Below are positions 44,623-56,460 of a stretch of DNA of 64,000 nucleotides, in pieces. Location of the stretch: assembly GCA_033675265.1 (NCBI GenBank), contig JAUJYZ010001245.1, positions 1 through 64,000 on the forward strand, given 5' to 3'. This stretch comes from Actinostola sp. cb2023. Taxonomy: Eukaryota > Cnidaria > Anthozoa > Actiniaria > Actinostolidae. How positions within the stretch are numbered: position 1 is the first letter of the stretch; the number at the start of each line of letters is the position of its first letter. The notes beneath the pieces are model-generated. The model was not told the origin of the DNA. It did no database searches and worked only from the letters and a program-made list of their open reading frames with translations. Both the position numbers and the translations under genes were made by a program.

Positions 44623-44870
44623 GAACATGCAGACTTGTTGGTTTTCTTCAGCTCCAGTAGATAGATGGCTAAGACAGAGCTTGGAAAGGGCACCGTCAGT
44701 TTCACTTGCTTTCTCTTACACCACACGAAGAACTTCTGGATCTCATCTTCTGGAACGTATTTTTGGGTTGAGCTCTGAGCTCTTGACTTTAACATAGTAC
44801 TTAGTATCACATTGACGTTTGGTCTAAGATGTTCCGGTAAATTGTTCCTAGTTGGACTTGAGTAAATGGC
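44619..44870 (-). pseudogene. DIRS tyrosine recombinase, N-terminal SAM-like part
   Basis: Reads LPEHLRPNVNVILSTMLKSR, STQKYVPEDEIQKFFVWCKR and FPSSVLAIYLLELKKT, the usual core-binding fold before the catalytic domain. Cut by the insertion at its 3' side. Confidence 0.65.
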
Positions 44871-45079
44871 CTGTAAACACATAAACAGAATAACACATAT
44901 AGTTAGGTCCCGTAGAGACGTTCTCGTACACTCATGGGAAACCACTGGAAAAACGCCAGTGATTTGTCTTTCAACTTGTTCACATTGGACGCAGTGTCTG
45001 TGATAATAAGAATAGGATATACCATGTTAAATACATAGCTAGGAGGCTGCCTCCCATACGGTTAATTCGTAACCAGCGC

Positions 45080-45400
45080 CACGCTCCATTAATTGGATAT
45101 TTTGTAGTGCATACACACCGGCCAGTGCCGCTCGTGTTCATTATGGCCAGCGCCGACTTCCCTTACGTACTTCTCTAACCGCCAGCCCCTCGCCGCCGGT
45201 GTGTATTTTGTTTACTTAAAATGCGCCTGTGCAGACTTCTATTACTCACTCCGGCCATTGCCGTTCGTGTGTTTTATGGTCAGTGCCGACTTCCCTTACG
45301 TACTTCTCTAGAAAATCTAACCGCCAGCCCCACGCCATTGGTGTTTATTTCGTTTACTTAAATTGCGCCTATTACATCTATTGCTCACTCCCTTCTAATA
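45080..45400. repeat. Two-unit direct repeat, period about 133 bp
   Basis: CCGGCCAGTGCCGCTCGTGT (45118) and CCGGCCATTGCCGTTCGTGT (45251), each followed by GCCGACTTCCCTTACGTACT. Lies between the conserved DIRS domain and the recombinase part. Confidence 0.75.
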
Positions 45401-45512
45401 GCTCAACTTACATGCTTAGAGACGCGTTAACTTTTGCCTATGCATGCTATTTATTTTAGCGCGGCCAACGTCGCTTTTCATATGCACTTATTAGCTCGTG
45501 TCCCGATTCTAA

Positions 45513-45941
45513 TTACCTTAAATTCTTAAATACTGTTCCGCTAACGCTCAATTTATTTTGTTCGACCAGAGCTCTAGAGTTACTTATAGCGGTAAAATCA
45601 CATCTAAATGCCATGATATGCCCGTAAAATCTTTCAGATCCCAGCAGGTAATTGCAATTTCTTCCATGCTTTAGCGCCGTTTTACCTTTTTCGACCACGT
45701 GACCTTTGACGTAACGTTCACATTTTTGATGGATCATGCGCCAAAAAGTAGCCGACGGCCAGAATGGCGCCACGATAGTCCCGATAGCTTCTTGGACGCT
45801 CATGTAGTGTAAGACTTTAGGGATGATGCTCACTGGGAGGACCACCAAACAATTTTCACCCATGAGGTTTTGAACAAAGAGGTCTATCCCTACGGATCCT
45901 GGGTTCCAGAAACGTGAGCTTGGTGTTATAGTATGTAGCAA
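45513..45941 (-). pseudogene. DIRS conserved domain downstream of RNase H
   Basis: SRFWNPGSVGIDLFVQNLMG followed by APFWPSATFWRMIHQ matches the conserved RFWNPG...P.WPSA.FW block found after RNase H in DIRS and Ngaro elements. Function is not firmly known. This stretch is uninterrupted. Confidence 0.7.
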
Positions 45942-45944
45942 AAC

Positions 45945-46495
45945 AGTCCACGGTGTGTGGACCCCATATACTCTCTAGAAACTGAAAAAAATATTCCGTA
46001 ATCTGCCAATCGTCTACGTCGAAAATACGACAGACCGCGTCTGCTTTCTCGTTGCTAGAGCGTGGAATCCATTCGATTTCGAGTTTGATATTGTATTGGG
46101 CGCAAAATTGAAATATTTCGAAAGCTAGTATGTGTATAAGTCTAATTTCATACTTCCGATCTCAACAATATTTGCCGCCGCTTGATTTCTGTAAACAATT
46201 TTACGTGGGATCCGGCCAGGATGGGACGAAAGGATTTCAGTGAAACATTAATGGCATCCAATTCTCTCCAAGTCGAACTTTCGATGGATTCTATTGCATC
46301 CCACAGCTTGTGAGAAATGTAATCTTTGTCTAAAGTGGTGGCTGCTCCGTAACCGGTATTACTGGCGAAACAATGGGGCTTATTCTCTAAGAAACAGTGC
46401 CTAGCCTTGATTGACCTTAAATTGTTCTGCCTGAAGTTTATTTCCTCGATACTATAACGATCAAATTGCATGACGGAGTCCCAAATTATCGGCAC
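45945..46495 (-). pseudogene. DIRS RNase H, frameshifted
   Basis: Shows ASNTGYGAATTL (first catalytic region), STWRELDAI, and later LEIEWIPRSSNEKADAVCRI. At least two single-base shifts near 46150-46200 separate the halves. Confidence 0.7.
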
Positions 46496-46729
46496 ATACG
46501 ATTGATTTAGGATACAGTGTCTAGTCAGAATACGAGTAATGTTTCCTAATACTGGGCTAGTAGAAATGATCTGACCGGTCTAGGAGGCTAACCCTATATG
46601 GTATTAACCACAAACTTGCGCTCTCTGAAACTATCCATGGTGATTAGTATTTTTTCAACACTTCTGTAGGTGTTATCTCGATGGTACCTTGGGAGCTGTC
46701 CCAATCTAGACCTATATATAACCACGTGA

Positions 46730-47704
46730 TTATTTGGCAAGGGTCCCAAACTGATTTTCGTCGGTTGTCACGAAACCCGCACATTCCAGATCATTCTTAA
46801 TTATTTTGGCTAGAGTACTAGACGAATTATAATCCTTATCAATAAACCAGCCGTCGTCTAAAAACAATGCTAAACATATCCCTTGATATATCCAATGCTT
46901 AACGAGTTGTTTCAGTGTTTTAGTAAATATATGCGGAGCGGTTGACCAACCAAATGGAAACACTGTAAAGACGTAATATTTTGTCTTCTGAGCGTCGCGC
47001 CAGACTTCCAGGAAAAAACCTAAGTATACGTACTTTTGGTGGTGCTCCGCTATTTCTATATGGTGATATCCGCTCTTCAAATCAAACGACAGCATATAGC
47101 CTTCTAACGTGAAGTAGTTCATAGCGACCTTCCAGTCTTCATATTTAACGCGTAACTTCTGTAAACATTTGTTGACATGCCTTAGATCTAGAATTAGCCT
47201 CTTTTTGCCGTTTGGTTGCACGGACACAGACAGCGGATTAACTATTGATGGCGGTTCAAGATTTTCCTTAACTCGGTCGGATTGCACTAACTCGTGGATG
47301 GCTTCGTCAACGAATTTTTGATGTAAATTATATGATTTGTTATTCTTAAGCCACATGCATATGGGATCTGGTAACTCGGTGAACGGCAATTTATAACCAC
47401 TATCTATCACGTCCAAAATAAACTTTGATGTTCCGATTGCTTTCCAAAATTTCAAATGCTTTTTTAAGTTCCCTTTAACTTGGGGGCAGGTAGAATGTTT
47501 TGATTCCAATTCGTACTGTTCCTCTAAAATTTGTACCTGTGTAAGAGGCTCTACTGAATCTTCTAGTTCTTCATTACTTGGCGTTCCTGGTTGATGCAGC
47601 TCTTGAAGGTGAATTATAGGTGTAGCTTGGAAGCGGGTATCGATTAGCGGCTTGTAAGCTTGAGGTTTTCCAGATGGATCGACAGTCCTTTGCCCGGAAA
47701 CCAC
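46730..47704 (-). pseudogene. DIRS reverse transcriptase
   Basis: A 324-codon open frame with the RT motifs in order: NPLSVSVQPNGKKRLILDLR, YMLSFDLKSGYHHIEIAEHH, VFPFGWSTAPHIFTK and ALFLDDGW (catalytic DD within LFLDD). It lacks its natural upstream part because a fold-back was inserted at 47702-47875, and the frame is lost after FGTLAK. The RT fold itself is intact. Confidence 0.85.
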
Positions 47705-47875
47705 TAGATCCCAATTACCAAAACCAGGTCAAGATTTGAATAACAATAGGAACTATTGTACAACAATAGGAACTATTGTTAGATATGCCTCGTTCTACAA
47801 AGGACATGTCTTTGTAGAACGAGGCATCTATTGTTATTCAAATCTTGACCTGGTTTTGGTCATTGGGATCTAGTG
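47702..47875. mobile_element. Fold-back inserted between DIRS zinc knuckle and RT
   Basis: CACTAGATCCCAATTACCAA at the left is inverted at the right (CATTGGGATCTAGTG). Arms of about 75 bp with a duplicated AACAATAGGAACTATTGT inside. Confidence 0.85.
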
Positions 47876-47879
47876 TTTT

Positions 47880-47932
47880 CCCCTTTGCCCAGTGACCCAT
47901 TCGTTGGCAGCGGTAGCACCTGATGTTTTCCA
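47880..47932 (-). pseudogene. Zinc-knuckle remnant of DIRS gag
   Basis: The minus strand reads ENIRCYRCQRMGHWAKGK, a CCHC knuckle pattern whose last Cys is replaced by Lys right at the fold-back insertion. Confidence 0.5.
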
Positions 47933-48778
47933 TGATAGATTTTCGATAACCTGTAAAAGGGAATGCAGTATCAGGCAAAAAATAGAATATTTATTTTTTA
48001 GTGAACCATAAATAGTGCTAATTATAGGGTCGGGTGGGTGGGAAATAAACTTGAATACACAATCGGGTCCGCGAGCGTGAGAGCAGAACACTTGTTTTGC
48101 TACAGCTTATATACTCTGGAAACCCCGCCCACGCTCAATGGAATTGAGCGCCTAACAATAGCATCATATAACTGTTTTTATTATATAGACAACCACTGGA
48201 TATGAGCAAGCGCGCGCTCTGATCTGATTGGTTCGCTACTACTAGGCTATCAGCTCTTATAACCCATCGATAAATTTTCGCTCGCGCCCATTGGTTAAAA
48301 GGGTCACGTGGTTCGATTTCACTGGACGGATGTCAGGCCATATCCCCCAGTTTTGAGATGATATCCCCCACTTTAATAAGACTTTAATAAGACTGTAATG
48401 TATTTTAATAGGTAAATTAGCTTGTATAACATACATGTGGTGTACTTTTTCCCTTTTGGGGGATTTTAACGTCGATACGACAGGTATTTTAGGTATTTTT
48501 TATAATTTTTCGATTCTTTTAAAAACTACGAACAAACGTCAAAATCGGCGCCCAAAAAGTCACTCAAATAAAACCCAAAATATCAAGAAAACCACTCAAA
48601 AAGCTTCAAAAGCTATCAATCTTTTATTTTCGAATACGTTTTTAGAAGTTTACACATGAAAAGATATCAAACGGAACGGATATTTGAACTCGATGAAACT
48701 TGTTTTCTTCATCCGTCATTTTGTTTCGGTTTCTTCAACATTGAAGTCGACGTAGAAAATTTATCGAAGGGTTATAAA

Positions 48779-48963
48779 ATAAATAAACCCCTTTCTGGCT
48801 TACTGGTATATCGGCTGATAATGTCCTTGGCTTAGAGATGGCCCTCAAAATATCACAGTTGCCCTCGAAGCTTCGCTTCTCGGCCAACTGTTCATTTTTC
48901 GGACCATCTCTCAGCCGCGGACATTATCAGTCGATATACCAGCCGCCAGAAGGGGTTTATTTA
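48779..48963. mobile_element. Palindromic MITE with AAATAAACCCC ends
   Basis: AAATAAACCCCTTTCTGGCT is inverted at 48944-48963; inner arms continue as GGTATATCGGCTGATAATGTC. The interval 48110-48778 is otherwise noncoding. Confidence 0.8.
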
Positions 48964-49363
48964 CTAAATATACCGTGAGTAGAGAAATCTGTCAAAATGG
49001 CCGAACAATTTTCTAAATTTACGAGCGAAGATTTCCTTTTCTTCTCGATAGATTCTCAATAAAAGTAGATCCGAATAAACTACAAACTGAGTACATTTAA
49101 AACTAAAATGTTTTGTGGAAATGAAAATTGCTTTTTACATGGTTTTCGGGAAGAAAAACACGAGATTTGTTGACTGATATTTTTACAAAGAAATAACAAA
49201 CAAATTGAAAATTCACCATTCACGCGCAAAACAAATATCATTGCGATGATTATACAACTGTAGGATGTGTACCAAATTATAAGAAAAAGAACCAGATATG
49301 TCTAGAACTGCCTGGTATTTTGTAAAACTGTGAATATCCACGTTGAAAGTCATTCAGCAGAAA

Positions 49364-49470
49364 TGTGGTGAGAACAAAAAAGGACACCATGAGACGAAGT
49401 TACGTCAATAACAGTTACGCCATGCACTCGACTTCGTCTCGTGGCGTGACTGTTGTTCTCACCACATTTT
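49364..49470. repeat. Fold-back with AATGTGGTGAGAACA arms
   Basis: AATGTGGTGAGAACA at the left and TGTTCTCACCACATT at the right; the inner pair GAGACGAAGT/ACTTCGTCTC is also inverted. Confidence 0.8.
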
Positions 49471-49696
49471 GACACTACATTTGTGCATCTATAAGAGTAC
49501 AGACGCACGGGAAAATGGAATATATTTGTTAAATAAAATACAATAAAATATATTTAGGATATTATTTATTTGCTTGGATAGTTTTGTTATTACTGTTGCA
49601 TGTATAAAATTAGCGTTAAAAGTGAGTTTTTAGCCATAGCTATAGCCTAAATTAAACAGCCTGTCCACAAAACGTTCAGTCAAAATATCTTGGTTA

Positions 49697-50374
49697 AGGT
49701 GGTTCCCGCATAATGAATGACCGGTTTGCCGTATTTTTTAACTCGCTCGCTCCGCGTCAATATTAATTGGATTTTAGTCTGCTTAACACAAATACTAATT
49801 CAACTATTCTGCCTTTCGACGGTGTATTCAAAATTATCATTGTAAGCCGCGTTTGTGAATGCCAGCTGATATTCAAACGACACTATTTTCACTAAAACTG
49901 CTGCCAAGCGTTTTTCCCTCGTACGATTTTTTTTAAACTTCGCGAACTGCCATTTAAGGTCCCTAGTAATGTTCTGACGAGGTAAGAAGAAAATTGATCG
50001 AGCCAAAGTCACGTAACAACCGAAAGGTCCAAATTTTGACAACAAAAATATGAATTGGTGATTTCGGCTCGATCAATTTTCTTATTAACTCTTCAGAACA
50101 TTACTAGGTACCTCAAAAGGCCATTCACGAAGATTAAACAAAATCGTACTAGGGAAAAACGCTTGGCAGCAGTTTTAGTGAAAATAGTGTCGTTTGAATA
50201 TCAGCTGGCATTCACAAACGCGGCTTACAATGATAATTTTGAATACACCGTCGAAAGGCAGAATAGTTGAATTAGTACTTGTGTTAAGCACAATAAAATC
50301 CAAGCAATATTGACGCGGAGCGAGCGAGTTAAAAAATACGGAAAACCGGTCATTCATTATGCGGGAACCACCTT
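49697..50374. mobile_element. Large palindrome, 678 bp
   Basis: AGGTGGTTCCCGCATAATGA at the left end is inverted at the right, with arms of about 330 bp at high identity around a centre near 50040. The mirrored short open frames in the arms are shadows of this structure. Confidence 0.85.
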
Positions 50375-50521
50375 TTAAGTGGTGAAAAAGTAACAGCGCT
50401 ATCGAAACTGATCTAATGCAAAACAGTTTTGCATTGAATGAACCGTTAATCATTTCTTTCTTGTCTTGATTGGAGTTCGAGTTATGATGTTGGGCTTCCT
50501 GTGTTAATGTTAATTATTGTT

Positions 50522-50944
50522 AATAGGCGACTTGCACTAAGAGGTCACGTGACCCTAACTCCCATAAAACGAACAGCAATGTCAAAATGAACTCCAGAAA
50601 TGAAAAGAGCAGCTCGGAATTAGTAAAAGGGCGAAGTTTCAGCGCATAATGTTTGACACAGGAGAAATGACTAAAAACATAAAATCGATCGTTTTCTAAG
50701 ATTTTGTTTGGAAAATGCGTTGGATGGCAAGAGCCATGCCATCCAATGCATTTTCCAAACAAAATCTTAGAAAACGATGGATTTTATTTTTATTCCCATT
50801 TCTCCTGTGTCAGACATTATGCGCTGAAACTTCGCCCTTTTACTAATTTCGAGGTGCTCTTCTCATTTCTGGAGTTCATTTTGACACTGCTGTTCGATTT
50901 AACGGGGTTGGGGTCACGTGACCTCTTAGTGCAAGTCGCCTATT
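50522..50944. mobile_element. Near-perfect palindrome, 423 bp
   Basis: AATAGGCGACTTGCACTAAG is inverted at the right end; arms of about 205 bp contain GGTCACGTGACC-like cores and meet near 50733 (GGCATGGCTCTTGCC centre). Confidence 0.9.
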
Positions 50945-51834
50945 GATGACAATTAATGTTGGGTTTAATAAAATATATCAGCCGATATGCTGATCCCTAT
51001 CGGCATAGAAATCCAAACAAATTTTCGTTTCTTGACAAAGTGTTCAGTCCACTTTAAAATGATGTTATATCTTGGAAAACAGAAAACCGATCTCGGTAAA
51101 AGTTGCATGATGGCCTTGCGAACAATTATGTAAATTATTTACATATACCCTTGCATATGGTTTTCTAAGGTAACAATATTTCTCAGTTCAACGTATAGTG
51201 AGTCGATAGAGAAGGCTGGTATACCGATACTTCCTGACAGACGTGGGTAGCTAGTATACAAAGAAATGGGGGTTCACCGAAACGAGAAGTGCCGGGAAGT
51301 GGAGGAGCATCGGCCCCAGCGACTGAAGCTGATGAGAGAGCTTTTGACATTCCAGTTTGTTGGACTAATCGTTACAAATAGTCATTTATTATTAGCCGTG
51401 CAATGTAAATAGTAATAAAGCGCCTCTGGACATTTATGGAAGAGGCACTATATAAAAATGAATAATAATATTATTATTATTTTATTCAGAGAAATACCCA
51501 TACTATCATATAAATTAATTATATATTTATCAAGTATATCTTATTATATTGTAATAATATTATTATCAAAGTACAAGAACCAAAGCCACAGATCGTTGAC
51601 CAACAATATGTGGTGTATTCTTTTCAATGTAATTATCTGTGCGTTACATGATATGTAGGCTATACACGCGGGCATTTAATTGCATGAACGTGTGGATGGA
51701 CACAATCAATTAACCATCCTGTTCTATCTACAAACATTATCGCGCCAAGCACGACGTGGCCCCAGGAGACATTCATAAGCACTTTCGTGTACTAGGCAAG
51801 AAGTGTAAAGCTGACCGACTTTTAAGAGAAATAT

Positions 51835-51925
51835 AAAACGCTTTCCGTGTTTGCATAGCGGATGTGTAAAATTGAGCCACAGGGGAGGTTTTACGCTATG
51901 CAAACACGGAAAAACATTATATATT
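51835..51925. repeat. Fold-back with CCGTGTTTGCATAGC arms
   Basis: TTTCCGTGTTTGCATAGCG at the left and CGCTATGCAAACACGGAAA at the right. Related to 24935-25075. Confidence 0.8.
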
Positions 51926-51965
51926 TATTTTATAAAATAAATACAACTGTGACGTCATGTAACAG

Positions 51966-52054
51966 CCAATCAGATCACAGAGATTTCTGAATGTGGTTTA
52001 TAAATACAGTAATATAATAAAAACAAGCAGTCGAACAAGACTTAGACGTTCAGG
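51966..52054 (+). promoter_or_regulatory. CCAAT and TATA boxes with first noncoding exon of the GPCR gene
   Basis: CCAAT at 51966-51970 and TTTATAAATA at 51997-52006 precede a likely start near 52030. A short exon would end at TTCAG (52054) before GTTTGT. A second untranslated exon (52142-52269) follows a strong TTTTTTTTTGTTCAG acceptor and ends before GTAATT. Confidence 0.5.
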
Positions 52055-52762
52055 TTTGTAATGCTATCCATGTATATAGACATTGTCTTCTACTATTATT
52101 ATTATTATTACTACTTTTACGATCGTTTTTTTTTTGTTCAGCCAAAAGTGAACTATTTTACGATCAAGAGCTGTACTTCCAAAGTATACTAAACAAAAAG
52201 GGAAGGAACTTCTGATCATTTCAAATACACACAAGGATTACATCTGAGTATTTTGGAAAAGTGCTGAAGGTAATTCATTACTCTCTTGTATTCCAAACTT
52301 GGATGGAAAATAAACTTAGATTCCGCACCGAAAATATATATTTTCAAATGATATTTGTGTAGATCTGTAGAACACACAACGCTGCGAAGGGTTGTGTTTT
52401 TGTAATGTCAAATCGATCTCTATAGCGAACATTCTGAAAAATGCTTTTAGATTAATTATGTGGCTGTCGTTAAAACGCGGGGTGCGGATTGCGGATTGCG
52501 GACAAATTTTTATTTTGCGGACTGCGGACAGATTTTTGCGGACAGTATCTAAAAATAAAAATAGCTTATTACAGTTAGAGTTGTGTAATACGGCTGGATA
52601 ATTTTACGAGTCTTGCCGTATTTTAACGAGCCAAAGGCGAAAGAGATTGCTCACTCATGCTCATCAAGTCACGTGCGTTTTGTAATTGCATGAACTGTAA
52701 ATATGTGTTAATTGAAGTTTGTTCTTTTTTACTTTTTCACAGCTGAGTTCTATCATTACAGT

Positions 52763-53654
52763 ATGTGGTCAACGTCGTGGCTGTTCCTGCTAGAGACAGT
52801 TGCAATCGTAGCAGGCAATGCCATCACCATAATGATATTGGCGGGCACTCCTCGACTGCGCAAGCGTAAACACGTGTTGATTGTTAGCCTGGCTGTAGCT
52901 GATCTCTTTGTCGGGCTGATATCAGTACCCATGTATGTTTACTGTATAGAAGGCTCTTGCTTATCCGTGCCCTTTTTTAGGGCATACAACACACAGGATG
53001 TCTTATTTGGATTAGCGTCTCTATTTGGTTTGGCAGCCGTAGCCATTGAACGAGCGTACGCAACATATTTTCCATTCAAACACCGCGCGTTAAGTAAGGT
53101 TCCGTACATCGTTGGTATAGCTGTGGTGTGGACGGCTGCGTTCATCTTTGCTTTTTCATTCGCATTCATTGATTGGAATTCAATCATTGCAAGTGTTTCA
53201 ACATTAGCTACAGCGATTTTAATTCCTCTTCTCATCGTTATTATTGGATATGTCCTTATATGGGTCAAGGTGACATGCATGAGAACAATTGCTCATCACG
53301 CAATCCATCAGAGTAACAAGAAACTAACCGTCACGCTTGCTATTGTCACGGTGGTCAGCTTGGATTCCATTTATGGTGATATCAATCTATTTTTTACTTT
53401 GCTTTGGATATTTTTCTTGTCAGCAAAACCATTTTGTCACATCCGACGAACTTATGAGTAGCTTCAAATTCCTTCAGTACGGCAACTCGTTTGTAAATTT
53501 CGTGATATACGCAATGCGCATGCGTGAATTTAAAACTGAAATCTTACGTAGATTCAGGTGTAACAGTTGTCACAATCCAATAAACCCACAAAACGAAGGA
53601 ATTGAGTTACGACACTACGACAACGATGGCCATGTGGCAGAAGAAGTCGTGTGA
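52763..53654 (+). CDS. Rhodopsin-family GPCR with a frameshift at TM6
   Basis: The coding exon starts after TTTTTCACAG (52742); the first Met is at 52763 (MWSTSWLFL). TM1 carries GNAITI, TM2 has SLAVADLFVG, and TM3 ends AIERAYA, where ERY/DRY has become ERA. TM4 and TM5 are clear. Near 53353-53363 the frame must shift from VTVVSL to WIPFMVISIYFLLC to continue TM6, then GNSFVNFVIYAMRM (the NPxxY region of TM7) and a short Cys-containing tail, ending TGA 53652-53654. In the first frame the protein stops at 53459 without TM7. The shift is either a true lesion (pseudogene) or a sequencing error. The style of TM7 is like cnidarian orphan class A receptors; ligand unknown. AATAAA at 53832. Confidence 0.8.
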
Positions 53655-54074
53655 TCTTCGTACAAGTCTTGATATTCTCTATCTCTCTTTTCCTCTCTGC
53701 ACGAGACTGTTACCAAGCTCTCTCTGGGACCCAGTCTTTATCGGTCTCTTTGAAAAGGGATCCCGAATGGTTTGCGTCGAAAGAGGTGACCACAGGTTTA
53801 CTTCATCAAGAGATTATCTACACAGATAAACAAATAAACTAATAATTTAGTAATAATAATAATATATATGTATATATACAGCTTTGGCAAAAAATGTTGT
53901 CGGAGCCAAAGGCGATTGGCAATAGGTAATTGGCGATGCATAGGTGATAGGAGATATAGGTTATTACCAAACCTAAAACACTTGTAATGCTTAAATCAAA
54001 CAAATTAGAACGATCCTATAGGTCCATAACGTTCAATCCATATGTGAGCTATTGAAGCTATTTCAGTTACATAA

Positions 54075-54507
54075 ATCTTCTATTAAGCGTCCCCCTTTGG
54101 AGCCGTTTTGTACTAAGCGCCCCTCTCTAATAAGCATCCCCTCTCAATAAGGCCCCCCTCTAATAAATTAAGCGAGGAAGTTGACATTGAGATCTGAAAT
54201 ATCGTTTCTGAAATACTGCTTTTTTGTCTTTACGATGTGCATACGGTACATTAACTTTTTAGTTTGAGTCATACCTTAAGTTCAGCGATTATCTGACATA
54301 TCATTGTGTTACATTAATTTCATATTGACTTCGTTTCTCCGTACTAAGTTGATAATGAAGTTTAAGAAATATGGTAAGAGAATCTGAGTGTTTGGCTTAG
54401 GAAATTAAATAAGCGCCCCTCTCTATTAAGCGCCCTTCTTCTAATAAATAAGCGCTCCCCTAAGACCTCCGAAATTTAAAAAGCGCTCCGGACGCTTAAT
54501 AGAAGAT
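54075..54507. mobile_element. GCGCTTATT-type MITE, 433 bp
   Basis: ATCTTCTATTAAGCGTCC at the left is inverted at the right. Inside, repeats of TAAGCGCCCCTCTCTAATAAG are seen. Same style as 28349-28763. The flanking 53850-54070 and 54510-55190 hold no gene I can support. Confidence 0.75.
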
Positions 54508-55192
54508 CTACGGTAAGCTATTTTGAACAAACCAAACAAAACTTGCCTATCACGCATATCGTCCATTGCCTATCACCTTGCGCTACAAAAAGGTTTTTTG
54601 AAATAGCTGCGTATGATCTAATCGGCGTGCGCTTTACCAACCTAAACTAAAATATGAATATCAAATATATCTACAAATGTATTAACTGAATAATAAAATA
54701 GTCAATTCCTTAAAGAATAACAATACAAATTTCAACAGTCGGATAAAATTAATAACGTTAAACATTGCGCTTCAGTGTAAGGGCGTCACTTACGATACCT
54801 GGATTAGCCAATGATCATTAACCGAGGTGACTTAACAATAACTAGACGCTTTAACTACAAGCGTTCACTCGTGCCACGGTGGGCCTATAAGAGCCACAAA
54901 ACGCCGGGGTTTTAATCCAAGCAATATGAAACTTGACCAGATGACAGTATGTGTCAAGACAACAAATCTGTTCTTTTTTGTTTTTTGATTTTCTTAATAT
55001 TTGTCGGGGAAATGACGTCACTAACATGCCAACTAATTTTGAAATTCACAAACACAGTACAGTAATTTGATCATTGCTTCAGTCCTGATATCTACATTAG
55101 TATATTTCTGTCTGAGAAGCGGAGAAAAGATTGGTGTGCATGTAGAAGAACAACCAACCGACGCGTCAACAGAAGAAACTCTATCAAACTAA

Positions 55193-55412
<220 letters not shown>

Positions 55413-56460
55413 TATAATCACGGGCAACAGGTCACGTAGAGTCAGTATTTTGGGTAATATTTGTATTTTCCGTATTGGTTATAAGCTCTCTGAAGCTGTA
55501 TTTGTCTGTCTGTATTTGTTTCTGGTGACCTTTAGATATCCGAACCCCCAACAGTAATCCGAACCCCGACATCTGGTTTTATTTATGACGTCAGCGAAAG
55601 ACCCGACTACCTAAGAAGGGAGAAGGGTATGCAACAGGCCCTTATGTAAACAAAAATCTTCGTCCTGAGTTTGTGCAAGAAAAGTCACGTGGGGTGGACA
55701 AGTGATGACAGATACACTTTTGGGAGAATCGCAGTGTTAACAGATTTGTATCACAACAAACTCTTGAAATATAAACGGTCAGTAACAGACACACGGGCAG
55801 TGAAATCAGAATATGTATTTAATCTAAAAGAAATGCTAGAGCTTTATATTTTAGAAGTTGGGGAATACCCAATAACATTGTAATCGAGACGTGAGGTAAG
55901 TAAAACACGGCGGAGTCAAATAGAAAGCTACTGATAACGGATGACATTCAGTTCCGAACCCTCATCGACTGAATTTTGAAAGATTTTCAGCCGGGTAGGC
56001 ATACGTTATTTATTCATGATTTATCTCGATTGTAGATTATTAGGACATATTTTTCTCTCTACGGAATACCCAAAATCCTGATTAAACAAAAGATTAATAA
56101 GAAACGTAAACAAACTTCGGTAAGTTCCAAAAACGTATCTATCATCACTTGTCCACCCCACGTGATTTTTCTTGCACAAAGTCAAGACGAAGGAAGAGAG
56201 AGGTCTAAGCCAATCAGAAGGTAGGATTCAGGCCTGTTGCATACCCTTCTCCCTTCTTAGGTAGTCGGGTCTTTCGCTGACGTCATAAATAAAACCAGAT
56301 GTCGGGGTTCGGATTACTGTTGGGGGTTCGGATATCTAAAGGTCACCAGAAACAAATACAGACAGACAAATACAGCTTCAGAGAGCTTATAACCAATACG
56401 GAAAATACAAATATTACCCAAAATACTGACTCTACGTGACCTGTTGCCCGTGGTATAATA
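55413..56460. mobile_element. 1.05-kb fold-back element
   Basis: The left arm (55413 to about 55715) starts TATAATCACGGGCAACAGGT and contains CCGAACCCCCAACAGTAATC; the right arm (about 56138-56460) is its reverse complement. It inserted directly at the end of the retroelement fragment. The open frame 55671-55883 inside is not convincing. Confidence 0.85.

Larger units (their letters stand above)
42590..48110 (-). mobile_element. Decayed DIRS-type retrotransposon
   Basis: Order on the minus strand: zinc-knuckle remnant, reverse transcriptase, RNase H, the conserved DIRS domain downstream of RNase H, then a tyrosine recombinase in place of an integrase. Candidate inverted termini contain ATAAAACTGATTATTGGGTC (rc near 42633-42655) and ATACACAATCGGGTCCGC (about 48052-48070); the exact ends are uncertain. 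It is inactivated by several frameshifts, stops and at least two insertions. Confidence 0.8.

Noticed and set aside
55671..55883. 70-codon frame inside the fold-back element
   Set aside because: Lies partly in an inverted-repeat arm and has no recognisable domain.
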